Positions 25,205 through 33,908 are shown, counted from the stretch's first letter. The stretch: 64,000 nt of DNA from Sphingobium limneticum (GCF_008710155.1 NZ_VYPZ01000001.1:372001-436000); one strand, 5' to 3'. Numbers and translations: made by a program. Notes: a model not told the origin generated them from the sequence alone.

Positions 25205-26044
25205 TCAGACGAACTGATGCTTCTGTTCGCCCAGCTTTTCGATGCCAAGGCTGACGACGTCACCGGCCTTCAGATACCAGGGCTCCGGCTTCTGCCCCAG
25301 CCCTACGCCCGGCGGCGTGCCGGTGGTGATGATGTCGCCGGGCAGCAACGTCATGAACTGGCTGACATAGGCGACGATCTGCGCGACGGTGAAGATCATC
25401 GTCTTCGTGCTGCCGTCCTGTTTGCGCGCGCCATTGACGTCCAGCCACATGGACAGCGCCTGCGGATCGCCCACTTCGTCGGCGGTGACAAGCCACGGAC
25501 CCACCGGGCCGAAGGTCGGGAAACCCTTGCCCTTGTCCCATGTCGCGCCGCGCTCGATCTGCCACGCGCGCTCGGACACATCGTCCACCACGCAATAGCC
25601 CGCAACATGGTTCAGGGCGTCGGCTTCGCTCACATTATTGGCGGTGCTGCCGATGATGACGCCCAACTCGACTTCCCAGTCGGTCTTTTGCGATCCGGCC
25701 GGAATGGTGACGGGATCATTCGGGCCCTGAATGCAGCTGACCCATTTGTTGAACACGACCGGTTCGGCCGGGATCGGCAGGTTCGATTCGGCGGCATGGT
25801 CGGCATAGTTGAGGCCGATGGCGACGAACTGTCGCGTGCCGGCGACCGGCGGACCATAGCGGACCGGCCCTTCGATCAGGGGCAGGCTTGTCGGATCGAT
25901 GGCGGCCAGTCGCGCCAATCCCTCCGGACCGATTGCCGCGCCGTCCAGATCGGCGACATGGGCCGACAGATCGCGTATATAACCATCGCCATCGACCAGA
26001 GCAGGGCGTTCCTGACCGGCATCCCCGATACGGCATAATTTCAT
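25205..26044 (-). CDS. FAH-family hydrolase, probable 2,4-diketo-3-deoxy-sugar-acid hydrolase
   Basis: A 279-residue fumarylacetoacetate hydrolase family protein. The short N-terminal strand domain is followed by VAIGLNYADHAAESNLPIP (about residues 73-91), the metal-binding QKTDWEVELGVIIG (about 118-131) and VVDDVSERAWQIERGATWDKGKGF, and LLPGDIITTGTPPGVGLG near the end. Closest in pattern to the hydrolases that cut 2,4-diketo-3-deoxy-L-fuconate or -L-rhamnonate into pyruvate and L-lactate. The divergent neighbour is an L-fuconolactonase-like amidohydrolase, which supports that reading over ureidoglycolate lyase or acylpyruvase. Confidence 0.8.
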   Translation of the reverse strand: MKLCRIGDAGQERPALVDGDGYIRDLSAHVADLDGAAIGPEGLARLAAIDPTSLPLIEGPVRYGPPVAGTRQFVAIGLNYADHAAESNLPIPAEPVVFNKWVSCIQGPNDPVTIPAGSQKTDWEVELGVIIGSTANNVSEADALNHVAGYCVVDDVSERAWQIERGATWDKGKGFPTFGPVGPWLVTADEVGDPQALSMWLDVNGARKQDGSTKTMIFTVAQIVAYVSQFMTLLPGDIITTGTPPGVGLGQKPEPWYLKAGDVVSLGIEKLGEQKHQFV

Positions 26045-26087
26045 GTGTGGCGTCCTTTCAGATGAATTTTCGACGAACTGGCATAAA

Positions 26088-26101
26088 TGATTGCGCTACC
26101 A
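26088..26101. promoter_or_regulatory. Candidate LacI-type operator (TGATTGCGCTACCA)
   Basis: Lies in the 114-bp divergent promoter between the FAH-family gene and the lactonase-like gene. Matches the sites at 11832 and 49220 at 12 of 14 positions, with the same central GCGCTA/ACGCTA core. Confidence 0.5.
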
Positions 26102-26158
26102 TCATTCCGATGCCCTATGTAGTGGAATTGGCGCACAAGAAGCTGGGTGGAGAGAGAC

Positions 26159-27019
26159 ATGGATGAGCATCGCACCGCGCGGCCGCGCATCCTGGATTCG
26201 CATCACCATTATTGGCGGATAGGGGGACCGGGGCAAGCCTGGCCCGATGCAGGCTGGCCATTGATTCACCGCGACTTCCTGCCGACCGACCTGCGCGCGG
26301 CGACGGACGGGCTGGATCTGGTCGGCACCGTGCTGGTGCAATCGCAACCGGACGATCGCGACACCGACTGGATGCTCGCACTGGCTGCCGAGGATACTTC
26401 CATTCTGGCTGTCGTGGGCTGGGTCGCGCTGGACGATGCCGGCGCTCCCGCCCGGATCGCGCAACTGGCCCGGCATCCCAAGCTGGTCGGCCTGCGTCCG
26501 ATGTTGCAGAGCATGGACGACAGCGATTGGATTTTGCGGGACGCCTGTGCCCCTGCGATCGACGCGATGCTGACCCATGGCTTGCGCTTCGACGCGCTGG
26601 TGCAGCCTCGTCATTTGCCGGCGATCGGCCGTCTGGCCCAACGCTGGCCGGACCTGCCGATCGTCATCGACCATGGCGCCAAGCCTTTCGCGGCCCAAGG
26701 ACGTCTCGATCCCTGGCGTGACGACCTCGCCGCACTGGCGCGCTTTTCGAATATCTGGTGCAAGCTGTCGGGCCTGCGCACGGAGCAGGCGCCGGGACAG
26801 TCGGCCGATGCGCTGGCGCCCTATGTCGCGCATATCCTGGCGCAGTTTGGCGACCGGACGATGTGGGGCAGCGACTGGCCGGTGCTTTTGCAGATGGGCG
26901 ATCGGTATAGCGATTGGGTCGACGCCACAGTGCGACTTGCCGGCCCGCTCGACGCGGACGGCCGCGCCCGTTTGTTCGAGGGCGCGGCCCGCGCCTTTTA
27001 TGGCCTGCTGGCGGACTGA
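26159..27019 (+). CDS. Amidohydrolase, probable L-fucono-/L-rhamnonolactonase
   Basis: A 286-residue amidohydrolase_2 protein. Metal-binding motif DSHHHYW (about residues 12-18), then HPKLVGLRPMLQSMDDSDWI, VIDHGAKPF, WCKLSGLRTE and the C-terminal MWGSDWPVLLQMGDRYSDWVD are the standard blocks of L-fuconolactonase/L-rhamnono-1,4-lactonase type enzymes. It would open a sugar lactone made by an aldose dehydrogenase. The dehydrogenase and dehydratase steps are not in this window. The ATG at 26159 follows GGTGGAGAGAGAC and is preferred to an in-frame start 12 bp upstream. Confidence 0.85.
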   Translation: MDEHRTARPRILDSHHHYWRIGGPGQAWPDAGWPLIHRDFLPTDLRAATDGLDLVGTVLVQSQPDDRDTDWMLALAAEDTSILAVVGWVALDDAGAPARIAQLARHPKLVGLRPMLQSMDDSDWILRDACAPAIDAMLTHGLRFDALVQPRHLPAIGRLAQRWPDLPIVIDHGAKPFAAQGRLDPWRDDLAALARFSNIWCKLSGLRTEQAPGQSADALAPYVAHILAQFGDRTMWGSDWPVLLQMGDRYSDWVDATVRLAGPLDADGRARLFEGAARAFYGLLAD

Positions 27020-27092
27020 TTGGCAAAGTGCAGGCTGTCCTACAGCGCACCATCCGGGATATGGACGATCCAGAGGACACAGCGCCAGCCTG

Positions 27093-27154
27093 TTAATATA
27101 ATATCCTATCGTCGCATCGATATTTCAGGATTTACGGGAAATATGCGAAGTTAA
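27093..27154 (-). repeat. 62-bp element, copy 1 (inverted relative to copy at 33848)
   Basis: Read on the minus strand it begins TTAACTTCGCATATTTCCCG and ends GGATATTATATT. The copy at 33848 begins TTAACTTCGCACATTTCCCG and ends GGATATTTTATT; between them the two agree partly. Both lie in gaps between convergent genes and enclose the 27.2-33.8 kb transporter-hydratase-LacI-kduI-kduD-esterase block. Function unknown. Confidence 0.6.
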
Positions 27155-27206
27155 GGCAGGCCTTTCCTATTGTCCGGCCCGCCGCAGGACGCAGCGGGCC
27201 TTGCCT

Positions 27207-28487
27207 TCATTCACTGGCGACGCTGACCCGCTCCAGTCGGGGCGAGAGCAGGTGCACGGCCGCCAGCGCCACGAAATAGGCGCTCGCCGCCACGGCGAAC
27301 AGCGGCGTATAGCTGCCGATACTGTCGAGCACATAGCCGGCATATTTGGCCATCGCCATGCCGCCCATCGCGCCCACCGTGCCGCCGATGCCCACGACCG
27401 ATCCCACCGCACCGCGCGGGAACAGGTCCGACGGCAATGTGTAGAGATTGGCCGAGAAAGCCTGATGCGCCGCCGTCGCTATGCCGATGATCAGCACCGC
27501 CACCCACAGATTGTCGATCGACTGGGCAAAGAAGACCGGCAGCACTGCGCAGGCGCACAGCAACATGGTCAGCTTGCGCGCGGCATTGACGCTCTTGCCC
27601 GCCTTCATCAAACGGCCGGACATCCATCCACCCGCAACGCTGCCCAGGTCCGATAGTAAATAGATGGCAACCAGCGGCGGCCCGAAGCTCAGCAGGTCGA
27701 GGCCATAACGGGTACCCAGATATCCGGGCAGCCAGAAGAGGAAGAACCACCAGATCGGGTCGATACAGAATTTCCCGATGGCATAGGCCCATGTTTCTCT
27801 GACGGTGATCAGGCGGCCCCAGCCGATCGGCTGGACCGGATCGGCCGGATCTTGGCGGATATAGGCCAGTTCCTCGGCCGAAATCTTCTTATGGGCCTCA
27901 GGCTTGCGATAGAGCGCCAGCCAGGCGATCAGCCAGAGGACGCCGAAAATCCCGGTAGCGTAGAAAGCGACCCGCCAGCCATAGGCGACGGTCAGCCAGG
28001 GCACCAGCAGCGGCGTCACGATCGCGCCGATATTGGCCCCCGCGTTGAACAGGCCGATGGCGAAGGCGCGTTCCTTTTGCGGAAACCATTCGGTCACCGC
28101 CTTGATCCCCGCCGGGAAATTCCCGGATTCGCCGACGCCCAGACCAAAGCGCGCCATTGCGAACTGGGTGACGCTATGCACCCCGCCATGCGCCATATGG
28201 GCGATGGTCCAGATGACGACGGCGATGGCATAGCCAAAGCGTGCGCCGACCAGATCGACGATCCGGCCGAAGCCCAGATAACCGACCGCATAAGCCGCCT
28301 GGAACCAGAAGACGATATTGGCATAATCCGTTTCGGACCAGGCCATTTCCGCCGACAAAGTGGGTTTCAGCACCCCGATCATCTGACGATCGACATAGTT
28401 GATCGCGGTCGCCGCGAACAACAGCGCGACCACGACCCAGCGATAACGGGTCGGCGGGCGATCCTCGATCTGTATGTCCTTCATCAT
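27207..28487 (-). CDS. MFS hexuronate transporter, ExuT/ACS family
   Basis: A 426-residue inner-membrane transporter of the anion:cation symporter family. Signatures are ALLFAATAINYVDRQMIGVL (TM1), ARFGLGVGESGNFPAGIKAV (TM4 region, the family's most typical block), the WFPQKERAFAIGLFNAGANIG loop and FFLFWLPGYL. ExuT-like members carry galacturonate and glucuronate. Its position behind a hydratase-family gene, opposite the LacI-kduI-kduD unit, fits uptake of pectin-derived uronates. Two adjacent ATGs follow AGGAGCAGG; either may be the start. Confidence 0.88.
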   Translation of the reverse strand: MMKDIQIEDRPPTRYRWVVVALLFAATAINYVDRQMIGVLKPTLSAEMAWSETDYANIVFWFQAAYAVGYLGFGRIVDLVGARFGYAIAVVIWTIAHMAHGGVHSVTQFAMARFGLGVGESGNFPAGIKAVTEWFPQKERAFAIGLFNAGANIGAIVTPLLVPWLTVAYGWRVAFYATGIFGVLWLIAWLALYRKPEAHKKISAEELAYIRQDPADPVQPIGWGRLITVRETWAYAIGKFCIDPIWWFFLFWLPGYLGTRYGLDLLSFGPPLVAIYLLSDLGSVAGGWMSGRLMKAGKSVNAARKLTMLLCACAVLPVFFAQSIDNLWVAVLIIGIATAAHQAFSANLYTLPSDLFPRGAVGSVVGIGGTVGAMGGMAMAKYAGYVLDSIGSYTPLFAVAASAYFVALAAVHLLSPRLERVSVASE

Positions 28488-28520
28488 CCTGCTCCTGTTG
28501 CGGCTCTTGACGTCCGCTGT

Positions 28521-29321
28521 TTATCGCGCTGGCTGGGCTTCTATCCGGCAGTTCAGGGTGCCAAGCGGGCCGAAATCCGTTTCCACCTGCTGCCCGGGTC
28601 TGACAGGATGGACACCGGTAACCGCGCCGGTGGAAATCCACCAGCCCTCTTCGACCGCGATGCCGCGCTGCGCCAGATTTTCCAGCAGGAATCGCACCGA
28701 TCCGATCGCGCCATGGTTGAAGGCCGCGGCCGTGCCTGCGCCGATCTCCACCCCGTCGATGCGAGTAACGATCCGCTGTTGTGCATAGGCGCCATCGTGC
28801 CAGTCGGGTACGGCCGGGCCGATCAGCAAGCCGTTATTATTGCCGAAATCGGATACCGTCACTGCCGGGCCATGACCGTTGATGCCCTGAAAGGGCGAAC
28901 TGGCAATCTCGATCCCGATATGCACGGCATCGACATGGTCGGCGGCTTCCTCCAGCGTGAATTGCCGCTGATCGGGGGCGGGGGCTTTACCGATCCGAAA
29001 CAGAAATTCCGCCTCGACCGCGCCGAACCCTTCGGCGAAGACAAGGCCGGTCGCCAGCCCATCCACCTGCGCTACCGTCGAGGCGAAAATCGGTCCGGCG
29101 AGCCGGTCGCAGCCATAGCGAGCATCCAGCGGCGGCAATATGCGCCCGACCTTCCAGCCGGCAACCGGTTCCGTTACCCGCGCCATGGCTTGTGCCTGAA
29201 TATCATAGCCCGCATCCAGCGTTTCCGGTGGGGTGCCGGGATAGTCGGTCAGGCCCGTTGCGGCCCGACGTGCGGCCAGAAAACGGTCCGCGATGGTCCC
29301 TGCTCCGTTGCTTGCGTTCAT
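28521..29321 (-). CDS. 2-keto-4-pentenoate hydratase/FAH-superfamily protein
   Basis: A 266-residue protein of the MhpD/catechol-meta-cleavage hydratase-decarboxylase type: VAGWKVGRILPPLD (about residues 53-66), GFGAVEAEFLFRIGKAP with metal-binding Glu residues (about 98-114), AVHIGIEIASSPFQG and the C-terminal GWWISTGAVTGVHPVRPGQQV. These enzymes hydrate or decarboxylate 2-oxo acids with a Mg ion. No aromatic pathway genes are nearby; it is co-transcribed with the hexuronate transporter (33-bp gap) and controlled from the same promoter as the LacI gene. It may act on an unsaturated or deoxy keto-uronate, but this is a guess. Confidence 0.75.
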   Translation of the reverse strand: MNASNGAGTIADRFLAARRAATGLTDYPGTPPETLDAGYDIQAQAMARVTEPVAGWKVGRILPPLDARYGCDRLAGPIFASTVAQVDGLATGLVFAEGFGAVEAEFLFRIGKAPAPDQRQFTLEEAADHVDAVHIGIEIASSPFQGINGHGPAVTVSDFGNNNGLLIGPAVPDWHDGAYAQQRIVTRIDGVEIGAGTAAAFNHGAIGSVRFLLENLAQRGIAVEEGWWISTGAVTGVHPVRPGQQVETDFGPLGTLNCRIEAQPAR

Positions 29322-29357
29322 GGAACGTCCTTTTCTGTCATTTGCCTATGCGGTAAT

Positions 29358-29371
29358 GGAAACCGGTGTCA
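29358..29371. promoter_or_regulatory. ACCGGT-centred LacI operator, copy 1 (GGAAACCGGTGTCA)
   Basis: Imperfect copy in the 101-bp divergent promoter between the hydratase/ExuT unit and the LacI gene. The right half GGTGTCA is identical to the copies at 30489 and 35958. It suggests autoregulation and control of transport. Confidence 0.6.
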
Positions 29372-29422
29372 TTGGCAAGCGGACGCTTCTGGCGTCGCAT
29401 CGATTGTGCGGTATAAGGCGGC

Positions 29423-30475
29423 ATGGCAAAGCAGAAGCAGGATGAGGGGCAGGCGCCCAAGCTGACGATCAACGACATCGCCCGCATGGCCGGCGTGTCG
29501 AAAAAGACCGTCAGCCGGGTGATAAACCGTTCGCCGCTATTGAACCGGGAAACCCGCGACAGGGTGGAAACGATCATCCGCGATACCGGCTATGTCCCCA
29601 ATCCGCAGGCGCGCGCGCTTGCGCTGGGGCGCAATTTCCTGATCGGCCTGGTCTACGACAATCCCAACGTCCAGATGATCCTCAGCATGCAGAAGGGGAT
29701 ATTGGAAGCGCTGCACGGCACGGAATTCGAACTCGTGATTCGGCCGGTCGATCGCGGATCCAATCTGGTGATGGAGGATATTCGCAGCTTCGTGACGCGC
29801 CAGCGCCTGTTCGGCGTGGTCATCCTGCCGCCCATGTCGGAAAATGACGCGCTGGCGCGCATGCTGGATGAGGAAGGGTGTCGCTATGTCCGCATGGGTT
29901 CGGCCGTGCTGGACGATCCTGAGCATATGGTGGCGTCGAACGATCGGGAGGCGGTGGCCGATGCGGTGCGCCATTTGATCGCGCAGGGGCATCGACGGAT
30001 TGGTCTGATCGCCGGGCCGCACGGCTTTCGCTCCGCGCAGGAGCGGCGGGAAGGTTTTGAACTGGCGTTGAAAGAGGCCGGGATCAGCCTGCCACGCAGC
30101 CTGGTAGCGGACGGCCAATATACGTTCGAATCGGGTCTGTCCGCGTCCGAAAGCCTGCTCGACCTGTCACCTCGACCGACCGCGATCTTCGCCAGCAACG
30201 ACGAGATGGCGGCCGGCGTCCTCTATGCCGCGCGCCTGCGCGGGATCGCCGTGCCGGAAGAATTGTCGATCATCGGCTTCGACGATACGCCGGTCACGAC
30301 CCGCGTCTGGCCGCCATTGACCACGGTTCGCTGGCCGATCGTCGCCATGGGCCGCGCCGCCGCGCTCAAATTGATCGGCACCGCCATCGGCGAAGATGCA
30401 GAAGTCAACGAGCCGTCGATGTTCAGTTCGACATTGATCCGACGCGGATCGGTTGCACCGCCAGCGACAAGCTGA
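29423..30475 (+). CDS. LacI-family regulator of the pectin/hexuronate block
   Basis: A 350-residue LacI protein: HTH KLTINDIARMAGVSKKTVSRV (about residues 13-33), hinge PNPQARALALGRN, effector domain with NDREAVADAVRHLIAQGHRRIGLIAGP and GFDDTPVTTRVWPPLTTVRWP. Its gene sits among targets carrying TGACACCGGTGTCC-type palindromes (29358, 30489, 35958, 36126), so it is the best candidate for their repressor, released by a uronate or KDG-type effector. The operator assignment is inferred from location only. Confidence 0.92.
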   Translation: MAKQKQDEGQAPKLTINDIARMAGVSKKTVSRVINRSPLLNRETRDRVETIIRDTGYVPNPQARALALGRNFLIGLVYDNPNVQMILSMQKGILEALHGTEFELVIRPVDRGSNLVMEDIRSFVTRQRLFGVVILPPMSENDALARMLDEEGCRYVRMGSAVLDDPEHMVASNDREAVADAVRHLIAQGHRRIGLIAGPHGFRSAQERREGFELALKEAGISLPRSLVADGQYTFESGLSASESLLDLSPRPTAIFASNDEMAAGVLYAARLRGIAVPEELSIIGFDDTPVTTRVWPPLTTVRWPIVAMGRAAALKLIGTAIGEDAEVNEPSMFSSTLIRRGSVAPPATS

Positions 30476-30488
30476 TATCGCCGCTTCA

Positions 30489-30502
30489 TGACACCGGTGT
30501 CC
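30489..30502. promoter_or_regulatory. ACCGGT-centred LacI operator, copy 2 (TGACACCGGTGTCC)
   Basis: Twelve of 14 bases form a perfect palindrome (GACACCGGTGTC). It lies 14 bp after the LacI stop and 28 bp before the kduI start codon, inside the leader or promoter of kduI-kduD. Confidence 0.75.
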
Positions 30503-30530
30503 AATGGGGCATGGCGGAGAGGAGATTCAG

Positions 30531-31370
30531 ATGTTCGAGAAGACCTATTATGCGACGCATCCCGATATGATGGAGTGCGTATCGAACGATGAATTGCGGG
30601 ATCGTTATCTGATCGGCGGGCTGTTTCGCGATGGTGAGGTGGTGCTGAACTATACCCATGCCGAACGGTTCGTGATCGGCGGCGTGGCGGTGGTGGATGC
30701 GCCGGTGACGCTGCCGGCGCAGAGCGAGCCGGCTTCTGCGGCGGGCCATCCTTTCCTTGAGCGGCGCGAACTGGCGATCGTCAATGTCGGCGGCGTCACC
30801 GGCACGGTCACGGTCGATGGCGAAGTCTTCACGCTGGGCAACAAGGATTGCCTCTATGTGACGATGGGCGCGAAGGATGTTGAATTTGCGGGGGCTGGCG
30901 CGCGCTATTATCTCGCCTCCTGCCCGGCGCATAAGGAGTTCAAGACGCAGCTGATCTCGGTGGCGGATGCGACCACGCTGGAACGCGGCTCCCTGGAGGA
31001 ATCGAACGAGCGGACGATCTATCAGATGGTCATCCCCGGCATCTGCGAGAGCGCGCAGCTGGTGATGGGCCTGACGGTGCTCAAGCCCGGTTCGGTGTGG
31101 AACACCATGCCCCCGCATATCCATGAGCGCCGCAGCGAGATCTATTTCTATTTCGAACTGGACGGGCCGAGCGACCGCGTCTTCCACTATATGGGCGAAG
31201 GCGAAGCGATGCGGCACATCGTCATGGCGAACGAGGAAGCGGTGATATCACCGCCCTGGTCTGTGCATATGGGATCGGGCACCAAGGCCTATGCCTTTAT
31301 CTGGGCGATGGCGGGCGAGAACCAGGATTATACCGACATGAACGTGCTGGATATCTGCCAGCTGGCGTAA
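30531..31370 (+). CDS. kduI: 5-keto-4-deoxyuronate isomerase
   Basis: Converts 5-keto-4-deoxyuronate, released by pectin lyases and unsaturated uronyl hydrolases, into 2,5-diketo-3-deoxygluconate in the cytoplasm. The 279-residue protein has the family N-terminus [31 protein letters not shown], the Zn-binding cupin block [20 protein letters not shown] (about residues 194-213), and the end [10 protein letters not shown]. The ATG at 30531 follows GGAGAGGAG; the in-frame start at 30504 adds nine residues not seen in the family. Followed by kduD 128 bp downstream, across a palindromic repeat. Confidence 0.97.
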   Translation: MFEKTYYATHPDMMECVSNDELRDRYLIGGLFRDGEVVLNYTHAERFVIGGVAVVDAPVTLPAQSEPASAAGHPFLERRELAIVNVGGVTGTVTVDGEVFTLGNKDCLYVTMGAKDVEFAGAGARYYLASCPAHKEFKTQLISVADATTLERGSLEESNERTIYQMVIPGICESAQLVMGLTVLKPGSVWNTMPPHIHERRSEIYFYFELDGPSDRVFHYMGEGEAMRHIVMANEEAVISPPWSVHMGSGTKAYAFIWAMAGENQDYTDMNVLDICQLA

Positions 31371-31395
31371 TCGACCGCCTCCCTAACCCCCTTGC

Positions 31396-31484
31396 CGTCA
31401 TTCCCGCGAAGGCGGGAATCCATCTCCCGGTCGTGCGATCTGTGGCTTGGTCAGGAGATGGATACCCGCCTTCGCGGGGATGAT
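31396..31484. repeat. REP-like inverted repeat between kduI and kduD
   Basis: ATTCCCGCGAAGGCGGGAAT (itself a hairpin) followed by CCATCTCC, and 26 bp later the inverted partner GGAGATGG, then ACCCGCCTTCGCGGGG. Repeats of this type are scattered through sphingomonad genomes. In the kduI-kduD transcript it would fold into a large stem that could stabilise kduI mRNA. Confidence 0.85.
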
Positions 31485-31498
31485 GCGGAGAATAGTCC

Positions 31499-32254
31499 AT
31501 GACCCAAATCTTCGATCTTTCCGGCAAGGTGGCGATCGTCACCGGGGCCAATACCGGTATCGGCCAGGCGATCGCGCTGTCGCTGGCCGCGGCGGGCGCC
31601 AATATCGCGGCGGTGGGGCGCACCCCGGCGGAAGAGACGGTAGCGCAGGTCCGTGCGCTGGGTCGCCGGGCGGACATCATATCGGCCGATCTCAGCAGCA
31701 TCGAGCCGGTGCAGCGGGTGGTGGACGAGACGATCGAGAAACTGGGCGGGCTCGACATATTGGTCAACAATGCCGGGATCATCCGCCGGGCCGACAGCGT
31801 CGACTTTACCGAAGCGGACTGGGACGCGGTGATCGACACCAACCTTAAAGTTTTGTTCTTCCTCTGTCAGGCGGCGGGTCGGCACATGATCGCGCAAGGC
31901 AGCGGCAAGATCGTCAACATCGCGTCCTTGCTGTCCTTCCAGGGTGGGATCCGGGTGCCAAGCTATACCGCGTCCAAGAGCGGGGCGGGGGGACTGACGA
32001 AGCTGCTGGCGAACGAGTGGGCGGCCAGGGGCGTGAACGTCAACGCCATCGCGCCGGGCTATATCGCGACCAACAACACCGCCGCCTTGCAGGCCGACGA
32101 GACGCGCAACCGGCAGATACAGGAGCGCATCCCGGCCGGGCGCTGGGGCGAGGCCAGCGATATCGGCGGCGCGGCGGTGTTCCTGGCGTCGCGCGCGGCG
32201 GACTATATCCATGGCCATGTGCTGGCCGTCGATGGCGGGTGGCTCGCGCGCTGA
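31499..32254 (+). CDS. kduD: 2-dehydro-3-deoxy-D-gluconate 5-dehydrogenase
   Basis: A 251-residue short-chain dehydrogenase that reduces 2,5-diketo-3-deoxygluconate to KDG. NAD-binding TGANTGIGQAIALSLAAAGA (about residues 15-34), LVNNAGIIRR, catalytic Ser-Tyr-Lys with SYTASKSGAGGLTKLLANEWA (Tyr about 156, Lys about 160), and the KduD-typical NAIAPGYIATNNTAALQADE. Directly behind kduI, as in most pectin utilisers. The ribosome binding site GCGGAG is rather far from the ATG. Confidence 0.95.
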   Translation: MTQIFDLSGKVAIVTGANTGIGQAIALSLAAAGANIAAVGRTPAEETVAQVRALGRRADIISADLSSIEPVQRVVDETIEKLGGLDILVNNAGIIRRADSVDFTEADWDAVIDTNLKVLFFLCQAAGRHMIAQGSGKIVNIASLLSFQGGIRVPSYTASKSGAGGLTKLLANEWAARGVNVNAIAPGYIATNNTAALQADETRNRQIQERIPAGRWGEASDIGGAAVFLASRAADYIHGHVLAVDGGWLAR

Positions 32255-32281
32255 TGTGAACACACGGGAGAGGAGAGAGGC

Positions 32282-33832
32282 ATGCCCAATCGGCGGGGCT
32301 TCATCGGCGCGGGGCTGACCCTGATGGCATCGCCAGCCTTTGCGGCGGCATCCGATCCGGTCGTCACCACCAGCCATGGCCGGATAAGGGGCGTGCGGGA
32401 AGGCGGGCTGCATGTGTTTCGCGGGGTCCGTTACGGGCAGAATACCGCAGCACGCCGGTTCCGTGCACCGATCGCGCCCGCACCTTGGCGAGATGTGAGG
32501 CCGGCCGTCGCCTTCGCGCCCTCCTGCCCACAAAAAGCCATGCAGGCCGCGACCAGCGAGGATTGTCTTTTCCTCAATATCTGGACGCCGGGGACGCAGC
32601 GGCAGGCGAAACGCCCGGTGCTGCTCTATATCCATGGCGGCGCCTATTCCAACGGCAGCGTGGTCGATCCGCTGAATGACGGGCGGCATCTGGCCGGGCG
32701 CGATGTCGTGGTGGTCACGGTCAATCATCGGCTCAATGCGCTGGGCTATCTCTATCTGGCTGCGCTCGATCCGCGCTTTGCCGATAGCGGCAATGCGGGG
32801 CAGCTGGACTTGATCCTGGCGCTGCGCTGGGTGCGGGAGAATATTGCGAGCTTCGGCGGAGATCCGGCGAACATAACGGTCTTCGGCCAGTCTGGCGGCG
32901 GCGCCAAGATTGCGACGATGATGGCGATGCCCGCCGCCAAGGGGCTGTTCCACCACGCCATCACCATGAGCGGGCAGCAGGTGACGGCCAGCGGCCCGAT
33001 CAACGCGGCGCGGCGGACGGCCGCCTATCTGACGAAACTGGGCGTGTCGCCGACCGATCTGACGCCGTTGCTGACCATGCCGGTCGCGCGTCTGATAGAC
33101 GGGCTGGATGCTGTCGATCCGATATTGGGCGGCGGTCTATATATGGGGCCGGTGCTGGACATGCGCTGGCTGAAGCGACACCCTTTCTGGCCCGATGCCG
33201 CGCCGCAAGGCAATGCCATCCCGATGATGCTGGGCAATACACGGGACGAGACGCGCGCCTTCATCGACCCGGACGGGCCGCTGATAAGGGGGCTGGACTG
33301 GGCCAACCTGCCCGGCCGGATGGCTGGCGAACTGCGCATGGACCTGCCTCCGGAATGGATCGTCGCGCAATATCGGGCGCATCATCCCGACTGGTCTGCG
33401 GAGCGCATCTTCTACGCCGCGACCACGGCCGGGCGCAGCTGGCCGGGGCAGGTGATCGAGGCGGAGGCGAGGGCGCGGGCCGCCGCGCCGACTTGGGTTT
33501 ATCAGGTCGATTTCCAGTCGCCGACCCAACCCCGACGGGGTGCACCGCACACCATGGATATCGCGCTGGCCTTCGGCACGCTGGACGCACCGGGTTCCTT
33601 TACCGGGACCGGAGCGGGTGCGCGGGCCGCATCGGCGGCGATGATGGATCGCTTTTTGGCGTTCGCGCTACGGGGCGATCCCAATGGCGCGGGTCTGGCG
33701 GACTGGACGCCATATCGATTGGACCGACGATCCACGATGATCTTCGACATCGACAGCCATATGGCTGACGATCCGCGCGGCTGGGAACGGGAAATATTCG
33801 CGCAGGTACCTTATATCCAGCCGGGCAGCTGA
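32282..33832 (+). CDS. Carboxylesterase type B, Tat signal
   Basis: A 516-residue alpha/beta hydrolase of the COesterase family with a twin-arginine signal (NRRGFIGAGLTLMASPAFA). Blocks: EDCLFLNIWTP (about residue 95), oxyanion hole YIHGGAYSNGS, nucleophile in FGQSGGGAK (Ser about 204; GQSGG replaces the usual GESAG), probable acid Glu in NTRDETRAF (about 323) and His in GAPHTMDIALAFG (about 423). It lies 27 bp behind kduD, so an acetyl- or methyl-esterase role on pectin is plausible, but substrate specificity cannot be read. Its end precedes the second 61-bp element. Confidence 0.85.
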   Translation: MPNRRGFIGAGLTLMASPAFAAASDPVVTTSHGRIRGVREGGLHVFRGVRYGQNTAARRFRAPIAPAPWRDVRPAVAFAPSCPQKAMQAATSEDCLFLNIWTPGTQRQAKRPVLLYIHGGAYSNGSVVDPLNDGRHLAGRDVVVVTVNHRLNALGYLYLAALDPRFADSGNAGQLDLILALRWVRENIASFGGDPANITVFGQSGGGAKIATMMAMPAAKGLFHHAITMSGQQVTASGPINAARRTAAYLTKLGVSPTDLTPLLTMPVARLIDGLDAVDPILGGGLYMGPVLDMRWLKRHPFWPDAAPQGNAIPMMLGNTRDETRAFIDPDGPLIRGLDWANLPGRMAGELRMDLPPEWIVAQYRAHHPDWSAERIFYAATTAGRSWPGQVIEAEARARAAAPTWVYQVDFQSPTQPRRGAPHTMDIALAFGTLDAPGSFTGTGAGARAASAAMMDRFLAFALRGDPNGAGLADWTPYRLDRRSTMIFDIDSHMADDPRGWEREIFAQVPYIQPGS

Positions 33833-33847
33833 CAGGAAATCCCACGC

Positions 33848-33908
33848 TTAACTTCGCACATTTCCCGCAATTTTCGACATTTCATATCCTATGTCGGATA
33901 TTTTATTG
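33848..33908 (+). repeat. 61-bp element, copy 2
   Basis: Inverted partner of the copy at 27093. Its second half contains the perfect inverted repeat ATATCC-TATGTC-GGATAT. It lies 15 bp behind the esterase stop, in the gap between convergent genes. The rest of the gap to 34063 shows no gene. Confidence 0.6.

Noticed and set aside
31396-31484. CRISPR repeat or IS terminal repeat
   Set aside because: It is a single inverted pair without spacers or a transposase; it fits a REP-like intergenic palindrome.
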